From: CAKOSP01 sp964549115
Lineage (GTDB): Bacteria; Bacillota_I; Bacilli_A; RF39; UBA660
DNA: 62,863 nucleotides
Direction of reading: 5' to 3'
Assembly (NCBI GenBank): GCA_964549115.1
Contig: CAZJTX010000002.1
Coordinates: 1-62,863, forward strand
A program made the position numbers and the translations under genes. Shown here one piece after another: positions 22,999 through 31,161 of the stretch; the stretch's first letter is position 1; every line of letters begins with the position of its first letter. The notes below the pieces were generated by a model, which was given only the letters and a program-made list of their open reading frames with translations, was not told where the DNA came from and ran no database searches.

Positions 22999-24219
22999 TT
23001 AGTTAGATGCTAGTTTATATGGATTATCTTTTGTTCCTTTACCTGTCATGTTAATTACTTTAATAATATTAATAACTGGTCTTATTTCTCTTATTAAAAA
23101 ACCATCTACATCATCGCTTATATCACCATTACTTTTAACATAAAATGGATGATATTTATCCTTTTTTAATGCTGCACCACTCATTGTAAAATAACCATTG
23201 TTTATTGATGAATCATTTAGATAATAATCGTTATTAACTTTTTTATATGACGAGCCTGCATAAATAACTTCATCAATAGTTATTAATCCTATTTTAGAAG
23301 AATAATTATTTCCTAAACATTTAAATGTTGCGATTTTATCTTCCACAATTCTTTTATAAGGTGATAATATTTCATTCTCAGTTATTTCAGTGTTATCATT
23401 ACAAAATTTATGATATGAAACAAACTCATCATATGTATCAATATTTTCGTTATACCATGTTTGTAAATAATTATAAATGGGTGAAATATCGAAATTCAAT
23501 TTTTCTATATCAGAGTATAATTTTCCTTCTAGATCTGAATTTTCTAATATTAATTTTACAGATCCATCTCCATTTATACGAACTATTCGCCAAACCAGAT
23601 TTGCAAATGAAACAAAATTATTATTTGCTGATCCTCTAAAATAATATGTATTGCCATCATCATCAATGTCTTTAATTAATCCTTCATCCATTGTAGCCAC
23701 TTCATTACCTACATTTGTAATACTTTTTTCTTTATATTCATTATGGTCTAATATCAAACTGGCAAAAGTTTCTTTTTCACCTTCTTCTTTACTAACTCTT
23801 AATTTAGCTTTAAAATTGTTAACATTATTTAACATATTCAAAGTATAATAATGCGTTTCGTTAGGTTCAATACTTATAAAACTAGATATAATGTTATCTT
23901 CTAACACCTTCTTTATACTTGTTTTATTATCTGAAGTTAATTCATAAGAAATTTTGTGATTATTATTTTTTATATCATCAAAATATATATAATAATATTC
24001 GATTTCTTCACCATTATTTGTTACTGAAAATTTTATGTTCTTAGAGTTACGTCTACTAATTTTAAATGAATTTAAATAATTAATAGATAAAGGTATATCT
24101 ATTTCAATCGATGAATCATTTCTGTATTTAAGATAAGTTTTAAAACTTAAAAAAACTAATAAAGTTACACTTAACAATATAGTTATAAATAATAGTGGAA
24201 CTTTAAATCTAGCTCTCAT
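22999..24219 (-). CDS. Exported protein with 'WRIVRINGDGS' signature
   Basis: The 406-residue protein has one N-terminal hydrophobic segment (LLFITILLSVTLLVFLSF), so it is exported and anchored. A beta-type domain (KFSVTNNGEEIEYYYIYF; EPNETHYYTLNM) is followed by YYFRGSANNNFVSFANLVWRIVRINGDGSVKLI. I know that signature from large sets of exported proteins in uncultured gut Firmicutes. The C-terminal part has GAALKKDKYHPFYVKSNGDI and IREIRPVINI, as in related repeats. No enzyme motif is seen. It has its own promoter. Adhesion or surface display is plausible but not shown. Confidence 0.75.
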   Translation of the reverse strand: MRARFKVPLLFITILLSVTLLVFLSFKTYLKYRNDSSIEIDIPLSINYLNSFKISRRNSKNIKFSVTNNGEEIEYYYIYFDDIKNNNHKISYELTSDNKTSIKKVLEDNIISSFISIEPNETHYYTLNMLNNVNNFKAKLRVSKEEGEKETFASLILDHNEYKEKSITNVGNEVATMDEGLIKDIDDDGNTYYFRGSANNNFVSFANLVWRIVRINGDGSVKLILENSDLEGKLYSDIEKLNFDISPIYNYLQTWYNENIDTYDEFVSYHKFCNDNTEITENEILSPYKRIVEDKIATFKCLGNNYSSKIGLITIDEVIYAGSSYKKVNNDYYLNDSSINNGYFTMSGAALKKDKYHPFYVKSNGDISDDVDGFLIREIRPVINIIKVINMTGKGTKDNPYKLASN

Positions 24220-24235
24220 ATCTACCTCTATATTG

Positions 24236-24264
24236 AGTTTATAATTTATTAGTTAATTTGTCAA
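24236..24264 (-). promoter_or_regulatory. Promoter of the WRIV-type exported protein gene
   Basis: Minus strand: TTGACA (24264-24259), 17-bp spacer, TAAACT (24241-24236). It lies within 45 bases of the dnaJ stop, and I see no terminator between the two. Confidence 0.75.
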
Positions 24265-24276
24265 TTTAAATACTAC

Positions 24277-25203
24277 TTATAAATGCTTTGAAAACTTCTT
24301 AAATTCATCTTCTTTATCAAGTTTTGTTTCACTTAATTCTTTTAATAAATCTTTTTGTTTTTTAGTTAGTTTTCTTGGAGTTATTATATTTATAATTGCA
24401 TACATATCTCCCCTAACTAAACTATTTCTTATTTTAATTCCTTTTTTAGATAATTTTAATTTTGTTTGGTTTTGGATTCCTGCTGGAATATCCAATATTA
24501 CATTTCCATGTAATGTAGGAATTTCTTTTTTTGTTCCTAAAGTAGCTTCTGCTAAAGTTACAGGTACATCTAAATAAATATCTTTCCCTTCTCTTGTAAA
24601 TATTGGATGAGACCTAACCGTAAAATATAAATACAAGTTACCTCTTGGTCCACCATTGTATCCAGCTTCTCCTTTTCCACTTAAACGTAATCTATCTCCA
24701 GTATCTATTCCTTCAGGTACTTCTACTGTTATTGTTTTTTTAACAACTTCTCTACCTGCACCTCTACAATTAGAACATGTCTCATCGTACACAACACCTT
24801 TTCCACTACAAGTAGAACAAGTTGTCTGAGATTGCATTATACCGAATATCGTTCTTTGTTCNNNNNNNNNNNNNNNNNNNNNNNNNNNNNNNNNNNNNNN
24901 NNNNNNNNNNNNNNNNNNNNNNNNNNNNNNNNNNNNNNNNNNNNNNNNNNNNNNNNNNNNNCCAAAACCTCCACCTTGATTATTAAAATCAGCTGATCCA
25001 AATGTATCATATTGCTTACGTTTTTCCGCATCTGATAACACTGCATAAGCTTCACCTATTTCTTTAAACTTAGCTTCTGCATTTGGATCTTTGTTAACGT
25101 CAGGATGATTTTCTTTAGCCAATTTTCTAAACGCGGATTTAATTTCTGCGTCAGTTGCACTTTTATCAACACCTAATATTTCATAATAATCTTTTTTATT
25201 CAT
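24277..25203 (-). CDS. dnaJ: Chaperone DnaJ, interrupted by an assembly gap
   Basis: The J-domain is present: KKDYYEILGVDKSATDAEIKSAFRKLAKENHPDVN, with the HPD motif that stimulates DnaK. The last two of four zinc motifs (CSTCSGKG, CSNCRGAG) and the C-terminal substrate-binding domains are also present. A run of 100 N replaces most of the Gly/Phe region and the first two zinc motifs. With the gap counted as 100 bases the product is 308 residues, whereas DnaJ is usually about 370-380, so the real gap is probably larger. The ATG at 25203 overlaps the end of pepF by 8 bases. Confidence 0.95.
   Translation of the reverse strand: MNKKDYYEILGVDKSATDAEIKSAFRKLAKENHPDVNKDPNAEAKFKEIGEAYAVLSDAEKRKQYDTFGSADFNNQGGGFXXXXXXXXXXXXXXXXXXXXXXXXXXXXXXXXXXEQRTIFGIMQSQTTCSTCSGKGVVYDETCSNCRGAGREVVKKTITVEVPEGIDTGDRLRLSGKGEAGYNGGPRGNLYLYFTVRSHPIFTREGKDIYLDVPVTLAEATLGTKKEIPTLHGNVILDIPAGIQNQTKLKLSKKGIKIRNSLVRGDMYAIINIITPRKLTKKQKDLLKELSETKLDKEDEFKKFSKHL
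24862..24961. other. Assembly gap (100 N)
   Basis: A run of exactly 100 N, the usual placeholder for a gap of unknown size, inside dnaJ. It hides the Gly-rich linker and two CxxCxGxG repeats. The low-complexity, repeated coding region is a likely cause of the assembly break. Confidence 0.99.
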
Positions 25204-26995
25204 TTGTATCACCACTGTATAATTTATTTAATTCTTTTAAGTTATATTCAAATTCATCGAAGGCAAACTTATATACTTCATCACTTAGCATATCTACCCC
25301 CGCTACTTTTAATGATTTAACTGGATCTAATGTAGAACCTAACTTTAAAAATTTCATATAATTTTCTAAAGCACCTTTTTCTTTTTTATATATTTTATCC
25401 GCTATATATAGTGAAGCTATATAACCAGTTGCGTATTGATATACATAAAAATTATAATAAAAATGTGGTATTCTACTCCATTCATATTTTATTTCTTCAT
25501 TAACTATAACATCATTACCAAAGTATTTGTTATTTAATTTTAAATACTCTTCATTTAACACATCTTTTGTTAATATTATATTTTCAAAATCATAATCATG
25601 TATTAATTTTTCAAACTCACTAAACATAGTTTGTCTTACAACCGCACCTTTAAATCTATTTATACTCGCATCTATTAATAACATTTTATCTTTCTTATTA
25701 GATGTATTATCTAACATATATTTAGATAGTAATATTTCATTTACTTGACTTGCTACTTCCGCTACAAATATAGAATAGTTATAATTATTATAGTTTTGAT
25801 TATTCATAGCATAATAATAATGCATTGCATGACCCAATTCATGAGTTAATGTAAAAACATCATTTAATTTGTTTTCATAATTAAGTAATACATATGGATG
25901 TGCTTTATATGAACATGTCGCATATGCTCCACTTCTTTTGTATTTATTAGGATATATATCAATCCAATTATTATCAAATGCTTTATTTAAAGCATTTGTA
26001 TAATTTTTACCAAGTACCTTCAAAGAATTTAAAACTAATTCTTTTCCTACATCAAAAGAATATTCTTTATTACCTTCTTTAATTAATGGTGTATATGTAT
26101 CATATAAATTTAATTCTTTTAAGTTTAATATTTTTTTTCTTAAAGGCCATTGTTTATGTAATACCTTAATATTCTTGTTAACATTATTTATTAATTTATT
26201 ATATACTTTTATATCTATATTATTATTAAATAAACTTTTTTCTAAACTTGACTTATATCCTCTTATATTTGATATATTATTGTTGTTTTTAACCTCAGTT
26301 TTAATAAATGTAGTATAAGTATCATTAAAGTTCTTATATGCTTTATACATCGTATAAAATGCTTCTTTTCTAACTCTTTTATTTCTTGATTCTAAATATC
26401 TAGAATAATTAGAATTAGTTAATTCAACCTTTTTATATAATTCATCTCTTATATAACCAAGTTTCATATTAACATCACTCAATATACTAAATGCTTCATT
26501 TGGTAATCTAAATGATAAACTAATTTTACTTAATAATTCTTCCTCATTATCATTTAGTGTATGTTTTTTAAATCTAAATACTTCTTTTAAATTTAATTTA
26601 AATTCTTCTAAGTCTTTAAATTCTTCAATATATTTTAAAACTAATTTATAATCTGACTTTAATATTTCCGGTATTAAAAAAGATATATTAGTCTGATACT
26701 TATTATATATATTTAATACTTTATTATAATGCTCATTAAATTTAGTGTTGGATAAATCAAAATCATTATTTAAATGAGCATAAATATATAAATTTTCTAA
26801 TATAATTGATATTTCTTGATCCAACTTCAAAACTTCATATAAAGTTTTAGAATTACTCATTACTTTATTTTTATATTTTAAAATTTCATTTAACCTTTTA
26901 GTAATGCTATTTAATTCTTTTATAAATTCTTTTTCATTTTTATATAAATCAAAAGTATTAATTTTGTATTTATTTAATATATCTTCTCTTAACAT
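25196..26995 (-). CDS. pepF: Oligoendopeptidase F, M3 family metallopeptidase
   Basis: The 599-residue protein has the M3 active site LTHELGHAMHYYYAM at about residue 380 and the third zinc ligand Glu in IFVAEVASQVNEILL. The long helical N-terminal half is typical of PepF-type oligopeptidases. They cut short peptides in the cytosol and recycle peptides from protein turnover. Its position inside the heat-shock cluster, overlapping dnaJ and after dnaK, is unusual and suggests co-expression with the chaperones. AGGAAGG precedes the ATG. Confidence 0.94.
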   Translation of the reverse strand: MLREDILNKYKINTFDLYKNEKEFIKELNSITKRLNEILKYKNKVMSNSKTLYEVLKLDQEISIILENLYIYAHLNNDFDLSNTKFNEHYNKVLNIYNKYQTNISFLIPEILKSDYKLVLKYIEEFKDLEEFKLNLKEVFRFKKHTLNDNEEELLSKISLSFRLPNEAFSILSDVNMKLGYIRDELYKKVELTNSNYSRYLESRNKRVRKEAFYTMYKAYKNFNDTYTTFIKTEVKNNNNISNIRGYKSSLEKSLFNNNIDIKVYNKLINNVNKNIKVLHKQWPLRKKILNLKELNLYDTYTPLIKEGNKEYSFDVGKELVLNSLKVLGKNYTNALNKAFDNNWIDIYPNKYKRSGAYATCSYKAHPYVLLNYENKLNDVFTLTHELGHAMHYYYAMNNQNYNNYNYSIFVAEVASQVNEILLSKYMLDNTSNKKDKMLLIDASINRFKGAVVRQTMFSEFEKLIHDYDFENIILTKDVLNEEYLKLNNKYFGNDVIVNEEIKYEWSRIPHFYYNFYVYQYATGYIASLYIADKIYKKEKGALENYMKFLKLGSTLDPVKSLKVAGVDMLSDEVYKFAFDEFEYNLKELNKLYSGDTNE

Positions 26996-27016
26996 ATATA
27001 CCTTCCTAACTAGAGA

Positions 27017-27040
27017 AAGGTTCTAGTTTACTAGAACCTT
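27017..27040 (-). terminator. Hairpin between dnaK and pepF (weak terminator or processing site)
   Basis: AAGGTTCTAG and CTAGAACCTT form a perfect 10-bp stem with a four-base loop. On the minus strand only TTTCTC follows, so termination may be partial. The dnaK stop codon touches the stem. It may lower pepF-dnaJ expression relative to dnaK or stabilise the dnaK message. Confidence 0.55.
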
Positions 27041-28856
27041 ATTTCTCTTCAAATTTTGCTTCTTCAACATCGTCTTCTTTTGGTGCTTCTTCTGTTTCTG
27101 GTTGTTCAGCTTGAGCCTTTTTGGCTTCTTCTTCATATATCTTACTTGATATATCCATTATAGCTTTATTTAATTCTTCTGTCTTAGATTTCATATCATC
27201 TATTACATCTGATTCAATTGCTTTTTTAAGTTCTTCTATTTTAGATTCAATATCTTTTTTATCATCTTCTGATATTTTATCTTTTAACTCTTCTAAAGCC
27301 CCTTCAGTTGTAAATATTGCATGATCTGCTGCATTTTTAATTTCAGCTTCTTCTTTTTTCTTTTCATCAGCTTCTTTATTAGCTTCAGCTTCTTTAACCA
27401 TTCTATCAATTTCCTCATCTGATAAATTAGATGATGCGGTTATAGTAATTGATTGTTCTTTATTAGTTCCTAAGTCTTTAGCAGTAACATTAACAATACC
27501 ATTAGCATCAATATCAAACTTAACTTCAATTTGAGGTACTCCTCTTCTTGCTGGTAATATATTTGTAAGTTGGAAATTACCTAAAGTTTTATTATCGCTT
27601 GCCATAGGTCTTTCACCTTGTAAAACATGTATGTCTACCGCTGGTTGGTTATCAACCGCTGTTGAGAATACTTGTTGCTTACTTGTAGGTATAGTTGTAT
27701 TTCTATCTATTAAGACTGTCATTACATTACCTAATGTTTCTATACCAAGTGATAATGGTGTTACATCTAATAAGACTATATCATCAACTTCTCCAGTTAA
27801 AACTCCACCTTGGATAGCTGCTCCCATAGCAACTACTTCATCAGGGTTAACACCTTGACTTGGAGCTTGTCCTAATTCTTTTTCAACTATATTTTGAATA
27901 TAAGGTATTCTTGTAGATCCACCTACTAGTAATACTTTATCAATATTTTTTTTAGTTAACTTAGCATCTTTTAAAGAATTTTTAACTGGTTCTAAGGTTT
28001 TATCAAATAATTCTTTACATAATCCTTCAAACTTAGCTCTAGTTAAACTCATATCTAAATGTAATGGTCCTGCATCTGATTGAGTTATAAATGGTAAACT
28101 AATTTGAGTAGTTGTAACATTCGATAAATCTTTTTTAGCTTTTTCTGATGCATCTCTAACTCTTTGCATTGCCATCATATCTTTAGATAAATCTACACTA
28201 TGTTCTTTTTTAAATTCTTCAACTATGTAATTAGCTACTATTTCATCAAAGTCATCTCCACCTAGTTTGTTATTTCCACTTGTAGATTTAACTTCAAATA
28301 CTCCATCTCCTAATTCCATAATAGATACGTCAAATGTACCCCCACCTAAGTCATACACTAATATAGTTTGGTTTTTATCTAACTTATCTAAACCATATGC
28401 AAGAGCTGCAGCTGTAGGTTCATTAATAATTCTTTCAACTTCTAAGCCGGCTATTGTACCAGCATTTTTAGTTGCTTGTCTTTCCGCATCATTAAAATAT
28501 GCTGGAACTGTAATAACTGCTTTTGTTACTTTTTCTCCCAAGTAAGCCTCAGCATCAGATTTTAATTTACCTAATACCTTTGCACTAATTTCCTCAGGAG
28601 TATATTTCTTACCATTAGCCTCAACTGTTTTATTAGTTCCCATTATTCTTTTAATAGATGAGATTGTGTTTTTAACGTTAGTTACTGCTTGTCTTTTGGC
28701 AATTTCTCCAACTAATTCTTCATCCCCTTTAAATGCAACAACAGATGGGGTTGTTCTGTTTCCTTCCGCACTATTAATTATTTTTGGCTCTCCGCCTTCT
28801 AGTATAGATACAACTGAATTTGTAGTACCTAAGTCTATTCCTATTATTTTACTCAT
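27039..28856 (-). CDS. dnaK: Chaperone DnaK (Hsp70)
   Basis: The 605-residue Hsp70 starts SKIIGIDLGTTNSVVSILEGG and has the nucleotide-binding signatures DLGGGTFDVSIMELG and VLLVGGSTRIPYI. The substrate domain has DVTPLSLGIETLG and the helical lid ends in an acidic tail rich in Glu. The start at 28856 is chosen over 28865 because AAGGAAGG is at a good distance and it matches the family N-terminus. It lies between grpE and pepF in the HrcA-controlled cluster. Confidence 0.98.
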   Translation of the reverse strand: MSKIIGIDLGTTNSVVSILEGGEPKIINSAEGNRTTPSVVAFKGDEELVGEIAKRQAVTNVKNTISSIKRIMGTNKTVEANGKKYTPEEISAKVLGKLKSDAEAYLGEKVTKAVITVPAYFNDAERQATKNAGTIAGLEVERIINEPTAAALAYGLDKLDKNQTILVYDLGGGTFDVSIMELGDGVFEVKSTSGNNKLGGDDFDEIVANYIVEEFKKEHSVDLSKDMMAMQRVRDASEKAKKDLSNVTTTQISLPFITQSDAGPLHLDMSLTRAKFEGLCKELFDKTLEPVKNSLKDAKLTKKNIDKVLLVGGSTRIPYIQNIVEKELGQAPSQGVNPDEVVAMGAAIQGGVLTGEVDDIVLLDVTPLSLGIETLGNVMTVLIDRNTTIPTSKQQVFSTAVDNQPAVDIHVLQGERPMASDNKTLGNFQLTNILPARRGVPQIEVKFDIDANGIVNVTAKDLGTNKEQSITITASSNLSDEEIDRMVKEAEANKEADEKKKEEAEIKNAADHAIFTTEGALEELKDKISEDDKKDIESKIEELKKAIESDVIDDMKSKTEELNKAIMDISSKIYEEEAKKAQAEQPETEEAPKEDDVEEAKFEEK

Positions 28857-28873
28857 ATTTATCATTCCTTCCT

Positions 28874-29359
28874 TTATTCACTTACTTTGACCTTTGCTGG
28901 TCTTATAACTTTATCTTTATATGCATATCCTTTTTGCATAACATCTGTAACAATATTTTTTTCTACCCCTTTTTTCTTTGCTGTTAATAGTGCATCAGCT
29001 AAATTGGGATCAAATTCTTTATTTATACAATCAATCTCATGTACTCCAATATCTTTTAATAAACCAATAAACGCTGCATATATCATTTCAAAGCCTGATA
29101 AGAATTTTTTTACATCTTCTGAAGCATTTGAATATGTCGTTATAGCTCTTTCAAAATCATCTGTTACATCCAATAATTTAATTATTAAGTCTCGGCCTTC
29201 ATATTTTTTAACATAATCTATCTCTTCGTTAGATCTTCTACTAATGTTTCTTATTTCAGCTAGTGATCTTAAATATTTGTCATTTAAGATATCATACTCT
29301 TTTTTTAGTTTTTCTAATTCAGATGGTTTTTTAGTCTTCTTTTTCTTAACCTCACTCAT
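28874..29359 (-). CDS. grpE: Nucleotide exchange factor GrpE
   Basis: The 161-residue protein has the long N-terminal coiled coil (SELEKLKKEYDILNDKYLRSLAEIRNISRRS) and the conserved beta domain (GVHEIDCINKEFDPNLADAL; VMQKGYAYKDKVIRPAKVKVSE). It releases ADP from DnaK. It follows hrcA by 4 bases and precedes dnaK by 17, the standard hrcA-grpE-dnaK order. Confidence 0.97.
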   Translation of the reverse strand: MSEVKKKKTKKPSELEKLKKEYDILNDKYLRSLAEIRNISRRSNEEIDYVKKYEGRDLIIKLLDVTDDFERAITTYSNASEDVKKFLSGFEMIYAAFIGLLKDIGVHEIDCINKEFDPNLADALLTAKKKGVEKNIVTDVMQKGYAYKDKVIRPAKVKVSE

Positions 29360-29363
29360 TTTA

Positions 29364-30368
29364 TTATTCCTTTCTTTTTTCTAATAATTTTTCTATATAA
29401 TTAAGTATTCCCATAATTTTACTATAATCCATTCGTTTAGGTCCCACTATCGCAATAGTCCCTTCTTCTCCTTCTATGTTATAACTTTTCTTTATAACAG
29501 ATACTCCTGGATCAAACTTAGTATCTTCACCTATATATATTTGAATGTCTTCTTCTTTTAAATCACTTTTTAATTTCTCCAGACTATCTAAATCTTCAAA
29601 TTTGGTAGTTAATTTTTTAACTTCTGATACATCTTGATATTCAGGATGATTTAACATTTTTGTTTTACCTTGAACATATACTTTAGATCTTTCTTTTACA
29701 AAATCATCGAATGCTTTATAAAACATATTGTATATCGCTTCATGTTGTTCTATTTCTTTTACTATAATAGGTTTTATTTCAAACTCTAATCTTTCTCCGA
29801 CCTTATCTATAGGTGTTCCTATTAACATTTTATTTATAATTTCACTAACTCTAATTATTTCATCTATATTAGTGTTAATGGCAAGTGTAAATGTTTTATT
29901 TTGAACTATTCCTTTATTAGTAGCAACAAGTGCTATAATCTTTTCTTCATCTAATTTAATAATGTCTACTTTTTGTAACAAGTTTTCTTTACTACTCTTA
30001 CCTAAAACTATACTTGTGTAATTTGTAATATCACTAATTATTTCCATACTTTTGTTAATAGCATCACTTATTACTAAATCATTATTAGAAAATATAGTTT
30101 GTAATTTTAATACATCTTTTCCAGTTAACTCTTCTGGTGCCATCAAATGCTCTACATAGTATTTATAACCTTCTTCACTAGGTATTCTTCCACTAGATAT
30201 ATGATGTTTTTCTATATATCCTAATTTTTCTAATATTGCCATTTCATTTCTTATAGTGGCACTAGAACATTTAAATTTATTGCATAAAGATTTGGATGAT
30301 ACTGGTTTAACATCCTTAATATATGTTTCAACAATTTCTTTTAATATCGATTTTTGTCTACTATCCAT
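29364..30368 (-). CDS. hrcA: Heat-shock repressor HrcA
   Basis: The 334-residue repressor has an N-terminal winged helix (RQKSILKEIVETYIKDVKPVSSK, then SSATIRNEMAILEKLGYIEKHHISSGRIPSEEGYKYYV), a GAF-like middle region and a C-terminal dimer domain (GTIAIVGPKRMDYSKIMGILNYIE). It binds CIRCE operators and needs GroE help to stay active. It is the first gene of the heat-shock cluster. Its own control region carries CIRCE-like half-sites, suggesting autoregulation. AAAAGGGAG precedes the ATG. Confidence 0.97.
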   Translation of the reverse strand: MDSRQKSILKEIVETYIKDVKPVSSKSLCNKFKCSSATIRNEMAILEKLGYIEKHHISSGRIPSEEGYKYYVEHLMAPEELTGKDVLKLQTIFSNNDLVISDAINKSMEIISDITNYTSIVLGKSSKENLLQKVDIIKLDEEKIIALVATNKGIVQNKTFTLAINTNIDEIIRVSEIINKMLIGTPIDKVGERLEFEIKPIIVKEIEQHEAIYNMFYKAFDDFVKERSKVYVQGKTKMLNHPEYQDVSEVKKLTTKFEDLDSLEKLKSDLKEEDIQIYIGEDTKFDPGVSVIKKSYNIEGEEGTIAIVGPKRMDYSKIMGILNYIEKLLEKRKE

Positions 30369-30369
30369 A

Positions 30370-30378
30370 TTAGCACTC
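30370..30378 (-). promoter_or_regulatory. Perfect CIRCE half-site over the hrcA ribosome-binding site
   Basis: GAGTGCTAA, identical to the right arm of CIRCE, lies between the Shine-Dalgarno and the hrcA ATG on the minus strand. A matching left arm at normal distance is not present. Confidence 0.45.
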
Positions 30379-30400
30379 CCTTTTCTTTATTGCCAAAATA

Positions 30401-30429
30401 ATTATAATATTAAAATTAGCAGTTGTCAA
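30401..30429 (-). promoter_or_regulatory. Promoter of hrcA-grpE-dnaK
   Basis: Consensus sigma-A promoter on the minus strand: TTGACA (30429-30424), 17-bp spacer, TATAAT (30406-30401). Confidence 0.85.
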
Positions 30430-30443
30430 TACCCAAGTGCTAA
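30416..30443 (-). promoter_or_regulatory. Non-canonical CIRCE-like operator over the hrcA -35 box
   Basis: Minus strand: TTAGCACTT, 10 bases, AACTGCTAA. CIRCE is TTAGCACTC-N9-GAGTGCTAA, so the arms match 8/9 and 7/9 and the spacer is one base longer. The element covers the -35 box, where a bound HrcA dimer would block polymerase. Confidence 0.55.
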
Positions 30444-30461
30444 TTTTATATAAAATAAAAA

Positions 30462-30481
30462 ACCAAGATATTATTCTTGGT
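30462..30481 (-). terminator. Terminator of membrane-protein gene 30471-31100
   Basis: ACCAAGA (30462-30468) and TCTTGGT (30475-30481) pair around a six-base loop, then TTTTTTATTTTAT on the minus strand. The stop codon (30471-30473) lies in the loop. Confidence 0.8.
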
Positions 30482-31100
30482 CTCTTTTTCTTATTTTTTC
30501 TTGGATTTCTTCTTCTAGTCGTTCTATGTTATTGTCTCTTACTACTAAGCTATCCATTTCTTTTTTATATTTTCTCATGTTTACTTCATCATTCTTATTT
30601 ACATAGCCATATTTAATTATTAGATCTTCAAAACTATCTGGTAGTAATTCGAATACTTCTTCTCCTGAGAACATTAACTTCAAATTAACTATAATGTCAT
30701 CCATATGTTCTTCCGCATTAACTTTAGAAACTTTTAGCATACTTCTATACATTTTATATGTTTCAATAAGAACATCACTTTCTTCGATATTACTCTTATT
30801 ATTTAAATTGTTTCTAATTAATTCAGCATTTCTATAATTGTTAAACAACTTATCTTCCCCATCCATATAAATATTATCTTTAATTGACTCAACATATTCA
30901 ACTTTAGAATCTTTTAAATCAGAACTATCTCTAACGTTATCCACAAACTTCAATCCAAACAAAATATTAGCATATAGAAAAAACGCAAAAGCAAAACTAT
31001 AAACACTTGTTTTAACAATCAAAAACTCCCATTCTTTCTTAGTTCTTTTTTCTTTCCCTACTGATTTTTTGAAAATATTCGCATAGATATTATCGTCCAT
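30471..31100 (-). CDS. Single-pass membrane protein, family A/B member B
   Basis: The 209-residue protein starts at ATG 31100, with AAGGGGG upstream; an upstream in-frame start at 31130 lacks this. It has a basic segment (KKSVGKEKRTKKEW), one membrane helix at about residues 31-51 (YSFAFAFFLYANILFGLKF) and an acidic helical domain. It shares KSVGKEKR.KK, YVE..KDN.Y, E.YKMYRSM, HMDDI and VNMRKYKKEMDSLVVR with 20626-21237, so the two are paralogues. It is monocistronic with its own promoter and terminator, between valS and hrcA. No known domain is recognised. Confidence 0.8.
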   Translation of the reverse strand: MDDNIYANIFKKSVGKEKRTKKEWEFLIVKTSVYSFAFAFFLYANILFGLKFVDNVRDSSDLKDSKVEYVESIKDNIYMDGEDKLFNNYRNAELIRNNLNNKSNIEESDVLIETYKMYRSMLKVSKVNAEEHMDDIIVNLKLMFSGEEVFELLPDSFEDLIIKYGYVNKNDEVNMRKYKKEMDSLVVRDNNIERLEEEIQEKIRKRDQE

Positions 31101-31120
31101 ATTTCCCCCTTGAGTTATAT

Positions 31121-31149
31121 ATTCTACCACAATACTCTATTTAGGACAA
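31121..31149 (-). promoter_or_regulatory. Promoter of membrane-protein gene 30471-31100
   Basis: Minus strand: TTGTCC (31149-31144), 17-bp spacer, TAGAAT (31126-31121) with a TGG extended -10. Confidence 0.6.
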
Positions 31150-31161
31150 CTTATTATAAAT

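Noticed and set aside
24277..25203. dnaJ as a true pseudogene or fused gene
   Set aside because: The interruption is a run of N, and both flanks are normal DnaJ sequence.
30416..30443. A canonical CIRCE element at hrcA
   Set aside because: Arms and spacing do not match TTAGCACTC-N9-GAGTGCTAA exactly; reported instead as CIRCE-like.
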